DNA from: Spirosoma utsteinense
GTDB taxonomy: Bacteria; Bacteroidota; Bacteroidia; Cytophagales; Spirosomataceae
Direction of reading: 5' to 3'
DNA length: 64,000 nt
Assembly: GCF_014282275.1 (NCBI RefSeq)
Contig: NZ_VFIA01000003.1
Location: 124,001-188,000 of the forward strand
The position numbers and the translations under genes are program-made. Below, piece by piece: positions 8,042-16,008 of this stretch. Positions within the stretch are counted from its first letter, which is position 1, and every line of letters starts with the position of its first letter. Under the pieces are notes generated by a model. The model saw only the letters and a list, made by a program, of their open reading frames with translations. It did no database searches and was not told the origin of the DNA.

Positions 8042-8635
8042 TCACAGCGGCCGGGTCCAGTAGGTCATCGCTTTGGGGGTCGATTCAGTTTCGCCCCGGT
8101 CGGGCCAGTCGAACGTGGTGTTCAGGTCGGGACGGCAGGTATAGCCCCGTTTGATCCAGAAGGCATCGAGGGGTTTGTAGTCTTTGGGGCGAAGGGGATG
8201 GTCGGCGGGACGTTGAACGGCGCAAAAACAGGCTGTGGTGTAGGTCCCGAACTGACGGGCGTGGGCTTCGCGCTCATCGAAGAAACGGTTTCCAAGCCCT
8301 GATCCCCGATAGGCGGGCAATAAAATGCTCTCGCCAAAATAAACGATACGACTAAGGTCATAACCAGCCCGCCGGAACGGAGCCTGGACCTCGGCCGTCT
8401 CATCGAGCAGCGGCAGCGCCGTTGTAGCCCCTACCAGCTGGTCCCCGTCCCGAACGGCAAACAGTAACGACCGCTCGGAGCGGATATAGGTTTCCAGGTA
8501 GGCCCGCTCATAGGCGATATCCCCCTGGTAGAGATAAGGAAAATTACGAAAGACGGTCATACGCAGTGCCGCTAACTGGTCACGAACAGCTTCGATCGCT
8601 TGGCCCTGCGCCTTCATAAACGTTAAGTCAGGCAT
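8042..8635 (-). CDS. GNAT family N-acetyltransferase
   Basis: I chose the ATG at 8635 (MPDLTFMKAQ) over a TTG nine bases upstream, giving 197 residues. The acetyl-CoA loop is YRGSGLGNRFFDE (about residues 113-125), followed by a helix, then a beta strand with the FCAV segment. The C-terminus has DAFWIKRGYT, a typical GNAT end. It acetylates an unknown amine. It follows the NTF2-like gene after about 14 bases on the same strand, so the two are likely cotranscribed. Confidence 0.85.
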   Translation of the reverse strand: MPDLTFMKAQGQAIEAVRDQLAALRMTVFRNFPYLYQGDIAYERAYLETYIRSERSLLFAVRDGDQLVGATTALPLLDETAEVQAPFRRAGYDLSRIVYFGESILLPAYRGSGLGNRFFDEREAHARQFGTYTTACFCAVQRPADHPLRPKDYKPLDAFWIKRGYTCRPDLNTTFDWPDRGETESTPKAMTYWTRPL

Positions 8636-8649
8636 TGTAGTCAACGTAC

Positions 8650-9060
8650 TTAGTTACTTTCTCCCAGCACCAGCGACTCCCAAAGCGGCAGGTTATAATA
8701 CGTGGTGATCCGCGTGATCAGCCCATTGGCGATAGCCAGAAACGACCCGGCGGGCAGCGAATAGGTTTGTCCGGCTGCTTCGGGCAGATCACCATCGGTT
8801 TTTTTGTAGATACCATTGACGGTAAACTCACAGGCCACCCGGGTGTTGGTCGGCTCAGCCATCACGACTATATCGGTCAGGGTTTCGTCGTAGCAGTTGT
8901 CCATGTGTTTCAGAAACTGGGTAAACATGTCTTTACCAAAGCGTGTCGGCCCCTGGTTGCTATCGTGCTGGACGTCGGTATCGACAAGGGCGAGCATTCC
9001 CGCCCAGTCTTTTTGATTAAACGCGTCGTAGTAGGCAGTAGCTATCTCGTGTGCACTCAT
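8650..9060 (-). CDS. SnoaL/NTF2-like (ketosteroid isomerase fold) protein
   Basis: A 136-residue protein with the NTF2-like pattern: an N-terminal helix AHEIATAYYDAFNQKDW, then MLALVDTDVQHDSNQG and a series of strands (VACEFTVNGIYKK, SFLAIANGLITRITTYYN). This cone-shaped fold is found in SnoaL cyclases, ketosteroid isomerases and many binding proteins, so the reaction cannot be stated. It is first in a two-gene unit with the GNAT gene. Confidence 0.82.
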   Translation of the reverse strand: MSAHEIATAYYDAFNQKDWAGMLALVDTDVQHDSNQGPTRFGKDMFTQFLKHMDNCYDETLTDIVVMAEPTNTRVACEFTVNGIYKKTDGDLPEAAGQTYSLPAGSFLAIANGLITRITTYYNLPLWESLVLGESN

Positions 9061-9083
9061 CAGAAATGATTCATTTGTTGATA

Positions 9084-9091
9084 CAAAGGTA
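9084..9091 (-). promoter_or_regulatory. candidate -7 box for the SnoaL-like/GNAT unit
   Basis: The minus strand reads TACCTTTG, a match to the Bacteroidota -7 consensus TAnnTTTG, 24-31 bases before the ATG at 9060. The best -33 TTG lies about 26 bases upstream, longer than ideal. Confidence 0.4.
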
Positions 9092-9245
9092 CATGAAACG
9101 TCTATTTGCCCGCTCTACAATCCAGATTGTCTGATCGCAATGCAGCTATGATTTTTCCGTTTATCCGGCTAACTTTCGATTCATTATCCAGCAACTGATT
9201 CAGGTTTTTGCAACCTGACGTTACCCATTTAACCCTCCATTCCTA

Positions 9246-9752
9246 ATGGCTACGGTAAAACTTACCATCAATAATCGGCCTCATACCCTGGACGTAGACC
9301 CCGACATGCCGCTCTTGTGGGCCATTCGTGACGTCGTAGGCCTTACAGGTACTAAATTCGGCTGCGGCATTGCCCAGTGTGGCGCCTGTACTGTCCACCT
9401 CGACGGCAGCCCAACGCGCTCCTGTAGCGTTCCGGTTTCGGCAGCGGCAGGCCAGAAAATCACGACCATTGAAGGGCTTTCCAAAAATGCCGACCACCCC
9501 GTTCAGAAAGCCTGGATCGAACACCAGGTACCCCAGTGCGGCTACTGCCAGTCGGGCCAGATCATGTCGGCGGCTGCGTTGCTGAAACAAACGCCCAAAC
9601 CTACCGACGCCGACATTGACGCAGCCATGCAGGGAAACATCTGCCGCTGTGGCACCTACGGCCGAATCCGGAAAGCCATTCATTCGGCCTCAGCCGAGAT
9701 GGCCTCTGCCCCAAAAATGCCAAAGTCCACGCCTAAAATCGGAAAACGATGA
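9246..9752 (+). CDS. 2Fe-2S subunit of a xanthine dehydrogenase-family molybdenum hydroxylase (IorA-like)
   Basis: A 168-residue small subunit with two [2Fe-2S] sites. The plant-ferredoxin-type cluster has C40, C45, C48 and C60 ([16 protein letters not shown]). The second, helical site has C98, C101, C133 and C135 ([18 protein letters not shown]). It passes electrons from the molybdenum site. The next gene overlaps as ATGA. No FAD (medium) subunit gene is present, so this is the two-subunit isoquinoline 1-oxidoreductase or aldehyde-oxidase type, which usually gives electrons to a cytochrome or quinone. Confidence 0.94.
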   Translation: MATVKLTINNRPHTLDVDPDMPLLWAIRDVVGLTGTKFGCGIAQCGACTVHLDGSPTRSCSVPVSAAAGQKITTIEGLSKNADHPVQKAWIEHQVPQCGYCQSGQIMSAAALLKQTPKPTDADIDAAMQGNICRCGTYGRIRKAIHSASAEMASAPKMPKSTPKIGKR

Positions 9753-11965
9753 ACACGAACGCCAACAAAACCGGAACGAGCCGCCGTGGTTTTCTGAAAG
9801 CAACCAGTTTAACTGGTGTCGCCTTTGCCCTGGGCTTTTCCTCGACCGACGCTTTTGCCAGCCCGGTGCTGAACCTGAGTACAAAACCCGGACTGGCGCT
9901 TCCGGAAGCCGCCGAACTCACGCCTTACGTTATTATCGAGAAATCGGGGCGGATCATCATCATGAATCCCCGGCCAGAAATTGGGCAGGGCACCTATCAG
10001 TCTGTTCCGGCGCTCATTGCCGAGGAACTGGAAGTATCGCTGGATAAGGTCACCATCCGGCAAACCGGGGGCGAACCCAAGTATGGCGAACTCTGGTCGC
10101 AGGCGGTGGGTGGCAGCGGCTCCATCCGGGGTGGTTACACCCAGATGCGCAAAGTAGGCGCGTCGGCCCGCGAAATGCTTATCCAGGCCGCCAGCCAGCA
10201 ATGGAACGTGCCCCTGTCCGAGTGTTTCGCAGAAAAGGGTTCTATCGTGCACAAGCCCACCGGCAAACGGCTTCCTTACGGCCAGCTGGCCGAAACCGCA
10301 GCTAAACTTCCGGTTCCTAAAGAGCCGGTGCTGAAAGATCCCAAACAGTTTACGATGCTGGGCAAGTCGATGCCCCGGCCCGACGTTCCGCTGAAAGTAA
10401 CGGGGCAGGCTATGTTTGGTATCGATGCCAGCGTACCAGCGGGTATGCTGTATGCGTCTATCGAACGGTGCCCGGTGTTTGGCAGTACGCTGGTCGGTTT
10501 CGATGCCGCGCAGGCTCTGAACGTGAAGGGCGTTCGGAAGGCCGTAAAAGTGGAGCGCGTCGTGGGCAAGAACCGCTACGAAGGCGTAGCCATTGTCGCC
10601 GACAATTACTGGGCGGCCATGCAGGGCCGGAAAGCCCTGAAGGTGACCTGGAAGCATAACGGCCATGACACCTTCAACTCGGCCGATTTCGAGAATAAGC
10701 TGCGCGAGTTAGCCAAAACGGATGGCGTACAGGGGCATAATGTTGGTGATTTCGACAAATCCTTTGCGGATTCGGCCAGCCAGGTGGAAGCGTTTTACGA
10801 AACACCCATCGTAAGCCATTCAACGATGGAGCCGATGAATGCCCTGGCCCATTACAAGCCGGGTGTGGATGCCGCCGGCGACAAAGTGGAGCTTTGGGTA
10901 TCGTCGCAGGGCGGTGACCTGGTTCGGGACGAGGTGGCCAAAGTGCTCAACGTCCCGGCCGATAATATAACCGTTCATGTCCTGTTCAACGGGGGCGGTT
11001 TTGGCCGGAGACTGACTCAGGATTTTGCCACAGAAGCAGCCCTGCTATCGAAAGCGATCGGGAAGCCCGTTAAAGTGGTCTGGACGCGGGAAGACGATAC
11101 CCAGCTCGGACCATTCCGGCCAATGACCTTCTCGGCCATGCGCGGAGCCTTATCTGCCGACGGGAAAGCAGTAGCCCTTCAGCATAAAGTGATTGCGCCA
11201 TCCATCGACGCCACGATGAATGCGACCTACGACAAAACGAAGCCCGATGCTACGATGCTCGAAGCAACCAACGAGCAGAAGTACGAAATTCCGAATCTGA
11301 ACACGCGCTATGTACATGCCGACGTTCACGTTCCGCTCACCTACTGGCGGTCGGTAACAAGCTCTACGCTGGCCTTTGCGCACGAATGCTTCATCGACGA
11401 AATGGCCCACAAAGCCGGTCAGGACCCACTGGCCTTCCGGCTGGCGATGCTAACGAAAGACAGCGATGCCAAACGGGTGCTGATGAAGCTGAAAGAGGTT
11501 TCGGGCTGGGACCAGCCACTGCCTGAAGGCAAAGGACGCGGGATAGCCCAATGGGAGTTTTTTGCCGGACTGGCCGGGCAGGTGGTCGAAGTATCCAAAG
11601 ATAAGGATGGCGGGGTAAAGGTCGATAAAGTATACTGCGTTATCGACCTTGGTACGGTTGTCAACCCAGATACCGTGCAGGCACAGGTGGAAGGATCGGT
11701 TGCGATGGCCCTTACTGCGGCTACCAAAGCCGGCATCACGTTTGAAGGCGGTCAGGCCGTTCAGAAAAACTTCGATACCAACCAAATGGTGCGCATCAAT
11801 GAAATGCCGCCCGTTGAGGTGCATATCCTGGCCGAGGGTGGCCCTGTTATCAAGGGCGTTGGTGAACCGGGACTGCCACCGCTGGCCCCCGCGCTGGCCA
11901 ACGCCGTATTTGCTGCTACCGGCAAACGCATTCGAAAACTCCCGTTCGATCTGGGCAGCGTATAG
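9749..11965 (+). CDS. molybdopterin-binding catalytic subunit, xanthine dehydrogenase family (IorB-like)
   Basis: A 738-residue protein with a Tat signal ([20 protein letters not shown]), so it is probably folded with cofactor and exported to the periplasm. The aldehyde-oxidase hammerhead and Mo-binding regions are visible: [40 protein letters not shown], and the C-terminal [18 protein letters not shown]. The Glu of GEPG is the conserved base of this family. The enzyme hydroxylates aldehydes or N-heterocycles; the substrate is not readable. It overlaps the 2Fe-2S gene by 4 bases, and XdhC and MocA follow, giving a complete maturation operon. Confidence 0.94.
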   Translation: MNTNANKTGTSRRGFLKATSLTGVAFALGFSSTDAFASPVLNLSTKPGLALPEAAELTPYVIIEKSGRIIIMNPRPEIGQGTYQSVPALIAEELEVSLDKVTIRQTGGEPKYGELWSQAVGGSGSIRGGYTQMRKVGASAREMLIQAASQQWNVPLSECFAEKGSIVHKPTGKRLPYGQLAETAAKLPVPKEPVLKDPKQFTMLGKSMPRPDVPLKVTGQAMFGIDASVPAGMLYASIERCPVFGSTLVGFDAAQALNVKGVRKAVKVERVVGKNRYEGVAIVADNYWAAMQGRKALKVTWKHNGHDTFNSADFENKLRELAKTDGVQGHNVGDFDKSFADSASQVEAFYETPIVSHSTMEPMNALAHYKPGVDAAGDKVELWVSSQGGDLVRDEVAKVLNVPADNITVHVLFNGGGFGRRLTQDFATEAALLSKAIGKPVKVVWTREDDTQLGPFRPMTFSAMRGALSADGKAVALQHKVIAPSIDATMNATYDKTKPDATMLEATNEQKYEIPNLNTRYVHADVHVPLTYWRSVTSSTLAFAHECFIDEMAHKAGQDPLAFRLAMLTKDSDAKRVLMKLKEVSGWDQPLPEGKGRGIAQWEFFAGLAGQVVEVSKDKDGGVKVDKVYCVIDLGTVVNPDTVQAQVEGSVAMALTAATKAGITFEGGQAVQKNFDTNQMVRINEMPPVEVHILAEGGPVIKGVGEPGLPPLAPALANAVFAATGKRIRKLPFDLGSV

Positions 11966-12018
11966 CGAGTTGCATACAGGTTTGATTTTACGGAACAGAT
12001 TTTTTTTACCCGTGTTAA

Positions 12019-12051
12019 TAGGATGGGTACTTTGCCAGAGCACCCATCCTA
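12019..12051 (+). promoter_or_regulatory. hairpin in the xdhC leader
   Basis: TAGGATGGGT (12019-12028) pairs perfectly with ACCCATCCTA (12042-12051) across a 13-base loop that can form a small inner stem. It lies in the 102-base gap between the Mo subunit gene and xdhC, 17 bases before the xdhC start. No clear U-run follows, so it is not a standard terminator. It may be a processing or attenuation element. Confidence 0.5.
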
Positions 12052-12067
12052 CTAACGAGTTTTGTTC

Positions 12068-13222
12068 ATGAAAGAAATTACACGCATCCTGGAGGTTTAT
12101 GAGCAAGTTGACTTTACCGAGCGCAAAGCCGCTCTGGCAACGGTCGTTTGGGTTGAGGGATCGTCGTATCGGCGGCCGGGTGCCCGCATGCTCATCACCG
12201 ACGATGGACGCTGGGAAGGGGCTATCAGTGGTGGCTGCCTGGAAGGTGATGCCCTGCGCAAAGCCCGGCAGGTCATGCGCGATCGATCGCCCATTGTGGT
12301 CACCTACGACACGATGGACGACGGTGCCAACAGTTTTGGCGTGGGCCTGGGCTGTAACGGTATCATCGACGTACTGATTGAACCTATCGATCCAGCCGAC
12401 GGGCAGAATCCGGTTGAAGTACTGCGCGAGTTTGTTCAGAAGCGCGACGTGCGGGCGCTGGCTACGGTGCTGAAAGCTGATGCATCGACCAGTCTGGCAC
12501 CTGGTATGCGTTTCATGATGACCGAACAGGATACCCAGGTTCCGGCCTGGTTACAGCCTGCCATGCAGGACGTCTTCGAGACCGGCAAGCCAATGACAAA
12601 GCCGTTTCTGATGGAATCTGGCACGGTCGAGGTGTTTATCGAACGCATCGATCCCGGTATCGAGCTCATCATATTCGGCGCTGGTTACGATGTTGTTCCG
12701 GTGGCTAAACTGGCCCGTGAACTGGGCTGGCAGGTGACGGTAACCGACGATTGTGTGGCTCATCTGTCTCCCAAACGCTTCCCGGTAGCCACCTGCGTAT
12801 TATTTGCCGACCGCGCTGCCGTGATCGATCAGTTAACCATTACGGAGCGAACGGCGGCTGTCCTGATGTCACATAATTTTAACTACGACCGGTCGGTGCT
12901 GGAAGCCCTGCTCACCACTGATGTACCTTATATTGGTATGCTCGGGCCACGCAAGCGCTTTGACAAGATGCAGGTCGAGTTCGAGAAAAGCGGTCATTTT
13001 TTCGTTGAAAACGAATTGAACCGCGTTCATGCCCCTATTGGCCTGGATCTCGGTGCCGAGACGCCCGACGAAATTGCCCTGTCGATCATTGCTGAAGTGA
13101 AAACGTTCTTCACCAAACGGTCTGGTGGCTTTTTGAAAGACAAGTCCGGCCCTATTCACGACCGGCTCGTCAACCAGCGCAGTGCCTATCCCGCATCCGA
13201 CGCAGTAGACACCGACGCCTAG
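12068..13222 (+). CDS. xdhC: XdhC/CoxI family molybdenum-cofactor insertion protein
   Basis: I chose the ATG at 12068 (MKEITRILEVYEQ) over an in-frame TTG six bases earlier; 384 residues. The N-terminal XdhC domain shows LATVVWVEGSSYRRPGARM and ISGGCLEGDALRKA. The C-terminal Rossmann domain starts LIIFGAGYDVVPVAKLAREL and includes the YIGMLGPRKRF segment. XdhC binds and sulfurates the molybdenum cofactor and delivers it to the xanthine-dehydrogenase-type subunit. Its position right after iorB-like and before mocA fits this role. Confidence 0.92.
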   Translation: MKEITRILEVYEQVDFTERKAALATVVWVEGSSYRRPGARMLITDDGRWEGAISGGCLEGDALRKARQVMRDRSPIVVTYDTMDDGANSFGVGLGCNGIIDVLIEPIDPADGQNPVEVLREFVQKRDVRALATVLKADASTSLAPGMRFMMTEQDTQVPAWLQPAMQDVFETGKPMTKPFLMESGTVEVFIERIDPGIELIIFGAGYDVVPVAKLARELGWQVTVTDDCVAHLSPKRFPVATCVLFADRAAVIDQLTITERTAAVLMSHNFNYDRSVLEALLTTDVPYIGMLGPRKRFDKMQVEFEKSGHFFVENELNRVHAPIGLDLGAETPDEIALSIIAEVKTFFTKRSGGFLKDKSGPIHDRLVNQRSAYPASDAVDTDA

Positions 13223-13225
13223 CCT

Positions 13226-13831
13226 ATGCGTGTAGCCACGATTATCCTAGCTGCCGGCAGTTCGACCCGGCTGGGGGGGCAGCCTAAACAACTGCTCCGC
13301 CAGTATGGTACAACACTGGTACGGACCATGGCCGACATGGCCTTGCTGCTGGATGCCGGACCTGTCGTTGTCGTACTGGGCGCTAACGCGGAGAAAATCG
13401 GGCTGGAGTTAAACGGCTTGCCATTGGTGCAGGTCGTTAATACCAACTGGGCCGAAGGGCTGGCGGCTTCGCTTCGGGTTGGCCTTACGGCCCTTTCCAA
13501 CGAACCTATCGATGCGTTTCTGGTCCTGCTGACCGACCAGCCCTACGTAACCACAGAGCTGCTTCGGCAGCTGATTCGCGAACGGGCTGAAACGGGCCGG
13601 GGTATCATTGCCAGTCGTTATGCTGAACCGGCTCACCTTGGCGTACCAGCTCTTTTCGATATTCGCTACAAACCGGAATTTTTATCGTTCACCGGCGATG
13701 TGGGTGCCCGGAAATTGATTCGCCAGTACCCGGACGATTGTGCCGACGTTCCCTTTCCCCTGGGCGCTATCGATCTGGACACCCCGCAGGACGTAGCCAC
13801 CTGGCAGTCTATGGCCATCCGTCAGCAGTAG
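13226..13831 (+). CDS. mocA: molybdenum cofactor cytidylyltransferase-like nucleotidyltransferase (MocA)
   Basis: A 201-residue MobA-like NTP transferase. The nucleotide loop LAAGSSTRLGGQPKQLL lies at residues 8-24, and the metal-binding LTDQPY follows near residue 106. MocA joins CMP to molybdopterin, giving the dinucleotide cofactor used by this enzyme family. It starts 3 bases after the xdhC stop, which supports cotranscription. The operon position makes MocA more likely than a general MobA (GMP) enzyme. Confidence 0.88.
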   Translation: MRVATIILAAGSSTRLGGQPKQLLRQYGTTLVRTMADMALLLDAGPVVVVLGANAEKIGLELNGLPLVQVVNTNWAEGLAASLRVGLTALSNEPIDAFLVLLTDQPYVTTELLRQLIRERAETGRGIIASRYAEPAHLGVPALFDIRYKPEFLSFTGDVGARKLIRQYPDDCADVPFPLGAIDLDTPQDVATWQSMAIRQQ

Positions 13832-13890
13832 CCAACGCATTGGTAAGGCTCCCGGATAGCTGTTTGCAGACAACTGTTCAATGATATCCG

Positions 13891-13898
13891 TACCTTTG
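13891..13898 (+). promoter_or_regulatory. candidate -7 box for ruvX
   Basis: TACCTTTG matches TAnnTTTG and ends 7 bases before the ruvX ATG at 13906. A TTTG lies at about 13863-13866, roughly 24 bases upstream. If used, the transcript would be almost leaderless. Confidence 0.45.
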
Positions 13899-13905
13899 TC
13901 ATACT

Positions 13906-14331
13906 ATGGGCAGACTGTTAGCCATTGATTACGGAGCGAAGCGCACGGGTGTCGCCGTCACCGATCCGCTTCAGCTGATCGCAACGGCGCTGGAAATGGT
14001 ACCGTCGCATGAGATGCTGAAATTTCTCAGGACGTATGTAGCCAAAGAACCGGTCGATGCATTTATCGTGGGCTTGCCGAAAGGACTGGATGGAAACGAT
14101 ACCGACAATACCCCCCGCGTCCGCAAGTTCGTGACTCATTTACAGAACGCTTTACCCGATATTCCCGTTTACTGGCATGACGAACGGTTTACGTCTGTCA
14201 TGGCGTTGCAAGCCATGATTGCAAATGGAAGTACAAAGAAAGACCGGCGGGTAAAGGGCAACATCGACAAAGTCAGTGCAGCCATTATTCTACAGTCGTA
14301 TATGGAAAGTAAAAAGAATGACGAACGATGA
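13906..14331 (+). CDS. ruvX: RuvX/YqgF family Holliday junction resolvase-like nuclease
   Basis: A 141-residue RNase H-fold protein beginning MGRLLAIDYGAKRTGVAV, with the first catalytic Asp at residue 7. It has the conserved VGLPKGLDGNDT (phosphate-contact loop) and YWHDERFTS (acidic site). The family acts on Holliday junctions and/or 16S rRNA 5'-end processing. The last codons (KNDER) form the left arm of an imperfect inverted repeat that spans the gap to def. Confidence 0.92.
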   Translation: MGRLLAIDYGAKRTGVAVTDPLQLIATALEMVPSHEMLKFLRTYVAKEPVDAFIVGLPKGLDGNDTDNTPRVRKFVTHLQNALPDIPVYWHDERFTSVMALQAMIANGSTKKDRRVKGNIDKVSAAIILQSYMESKKNDER

Positions 14332-14387
14332 ACGCTGAATGCGGGTCTTTTATAGCCATTCATCGCTCATCAGTTATCATTCACTAG
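14313..14387. repeat. imperfect inverted repeat filling the ruvX-def gap
   Basis: A left arm beginning GAATGACGAACGATGA, at the ruvX stop, and a right arm ending ATCATTC before def match at about 20 of 26 positions. The arms are built of a repeated GAACG/GAATG word of about seven bases. The element takes in the ruvX stop codon and ends about 8 bases before the def start codon. Coordinates are to within a few bases. Confidence 0.5.
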
Positions 14388-14394
14388 TAAAGAT

Positions 14395-14967
14395 ATGATT
14401 CTCCCAATAATTGCCTACGGCGACCCGGTTCTGCGGAAGCGGGCCAAAGAGATTGAACCCGGCAGCATCGACGTAAAAGCGTTGAGCGAAAACATGTATG
14501 AGACGATGTATGCCGCATCGGGTGTAGGGCTGGCCGCTCCGCAAATCGGTCAGAGTATTCGTATGTTCGTCGTGGACGGTGAGCCACTGAACGAAGATGA
14601 AGACGAAGAAGACGTAGATCAGGGGCTGGTAGGCTTCAAGAAGGTATTTATCAATCCCGAGATCATCGAAGAAGCCGGCGACGACTGGGGCTTCGAAGAG
14701 GGATGTTTGAGCATCCCCGGTATACGGGGCGAGGTTATCCGGCCTGAGATCATCGTTATTCGCTATTTCGATACGGACTGGGTTGAACACGAAGAAGAGT
14801 ATGAAGGGATGGCGGCCCGCATCATTCAGCACGAGTACGACCACCTCGACGGAAAGCTCTTTACCGATTATCTGCCCACGCTCCGCCGTCAGCTCATAAA
14901 AAAGAAACTATCCGATATCACCAAGGGTAAAACCGATGCCGAGTACCGGATGAAGTTTCATAAATAA
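14395..14967 (+). CDS. def: peptide deformylase
   Basis: A 190-residue metal hydrolase that removes the formyl group from new proteins. All three motifs are intact: GVGLAAPQIG (43-52), EGCLSIPG (102-109, metal ligand C104) and QHEYDHLDG (145-153, ligands H146 and H150, catalytic E147). An acidic insert NEDEDEEDVDQG at 66-77 sits between motifs 1 and 2. It is flanked by repeat-filled spacers on both sides. Confidence 0.97.
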   Translation: MILPIIAYGDPVLRKRAKEIEPGSIDVKALSENMYETMYAASGVGLAAPQIGQSIRMFVVDGEPLNEDEDEEDVDQGLVGFKKVFINPEIIEEAGDDWGFEEGCLSIPGIRGEVIRPEIIVIRYFDTDWVEHEEEYEGMAARIIQHEYDHLDGKLFTDYLPTLRRQLIKKKLSDITKGKTDAEYRMKFHK

Positions 14968-14969
14968 GT

Positions 14970-15104
14970 AGAGGGGAAGGAAGGGAGGAAGGAGGAAAGG
15001 GAGGAAGGAATCGCGCTAGTACAATCCCTTCCTTCGTCCCTTTCCTCCATCCCCCCTTCCTCCATCCCCCCCTTCCTCCCTCCTCCCTTTCCTCCCTCCT
15101 CCCC
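14970..15104. repeat. purine tract / pyrimidine tract repeat element between def and the nitrilase gene
   Basis: About 41 bases of almost pure purine (14970-15010, GGAAGGAAGGGAGG-like) are followed by a 14-base mixed centre and about 80 bases of almost pure pyrimidine (15025-15104). The right part has near-exact repeats of TTCCTCCATCCCCCC. The halves are roughly complementary, so long hairpins can form. The mirror-like purine content also allows triplex DNA, and the minus strand has G-runs suited to a quadruplex. The element fills the whole gap and ends 3 bases before the next ATG. Confidence 0.85.
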
Positions 15105-15107
15105 ACT

Positions 15108-15911
15108 ATGAACATCACCCTCCTTCAAACCGATCTGTACTGGCATGACCCTGTGGCGAACCGGGCTATGCTGGAGGAGCGTATTTTCAACCTGCCCGAG
15201 CAAACGGATTTGATCGTGCTGCCCGAAATGTTCACGACAGGGTTTACGATGGACGCCCGCGCCGTAGCCGAGCCGATGAACCTGACAACCTTCCGGTGGT
15301 TGAAACAAATGGCCGTTCAAACGGGGGCCGTTGTTACGGGTAGTTATGTCGTTCGTGAGGGCAACAGCTTTTACAACCGGCTAATCTGGATGCAGCCCAA
15401 CGGCGAATTCGACGTGTACGACAAACGTCATCTGTTCCGGATGGCGGGCGAAGATGGCATTTACACCGCCGGAACGCGCCGAATTGTGAAAGAATGGAAA
15501 GGCTGGCGCATCTGCCCGCTTGTTTGCTACGACCTCCGGTTCCCCGTCTGGAGCCGTAATACCAACCCTGACCCCTCATCACCGGCAGCGACCGACACGT
15601 CTTTTGCCTATGATCTCCTGCTTTACGTTGCCAACTGGCCCGCGCCCCGGCGTAACGCCTGGAACGTCCTGTTACAGGCCCGTGCGGTTGAGAACCTGTG
15701 TTACGTAGCGGGCGTGAACCGGGTGGGTGTTGATGGTAATCAGAACCAGTATACAGGCGATTCAGCACTGATCGACTTCAAAGGGGAGGTTCTCTTCCGC
15801 CAGACAGACTCCGAAGTAGTATACCAGCAAACGGTATCGCTGGATGAGCTGCGTGCCTTCCGGGATCGGTTCCCCGCCAATCTGGACGCCGACAGCTTCA
15901 CGATCCTGTAG
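15108..15911 (+). CDS. nitrilase-superfamily amidohydrolase (omega-amidase/YafV-like)
   Basis: A 267-residue carbon-nitrogen hydrolase. The Glu-Lys-Cys triad is visible: E40 in IVLPEMFTTGF, K106 in YDKRHLF and C140 in CPLVCYDLRFPVW. The pattern, including the compact size and PEMFTTGF, is that of the omega-amidase branch, which clears 2-oxoglutaramate or 2-oxosuccinamate. Cytoplasmic, no signal peptide. The exact substrate is inferred by similarity of motifs only. Confidence 0.9.
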   Translation: MNITLLQTDLYWHDPVANRAMLEERIFNLPEQTDLIVLPEMFTTGFTMDARAVAEPMNLTTFRWLKQMAVQTGAVVTGSYVVREGNSFYNRLIWMQPNGEFDVYDKRHLFRMAGEDGIYTAGTRRIVKEWKGWRICPLVCYDLRFPVWSRNTNPDPSSPAATDTSFAYDLLLYVANWPAPRRNAWNVLLQARAVENLCYVAGVNRVGVDGNQNQYTGDSALIDFKGEVLFRQTDSEVVYQQTVSLDELRAFRDRFPANLDADSFTIL

Positions 15912-16008
15912 CGGGCCGTCCCGATACCTATAATAATTTCATTTGCGTCACATTGCCTAAATCCGCAATTTGCCGCTCACATTCCTAACGATTTACTCCG
16001 TTTTCCCT

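Noticed and set aside
9809..10666. Long minus-strand open frame (285 codons) inside the Mo subunit gene
   Set aside because: It is antisense to a well-conserved catalytic subunit and has no recognisable domain; high GC makes such frames common.
12000..12067. Molybdenum cofactor riboswitch before xdhC
   Set aside because: The only structure is one simple 10-bp hairpin; the known Moco riboswitch is much larger and multi-stem.
14958..15320. Minus-strand frame with a Gly/Glu/Lys-rich repetitive protein
   Set aside because: The repeats are only the translation of the purine tract, and the rest is antisense to the nitrilase gene.
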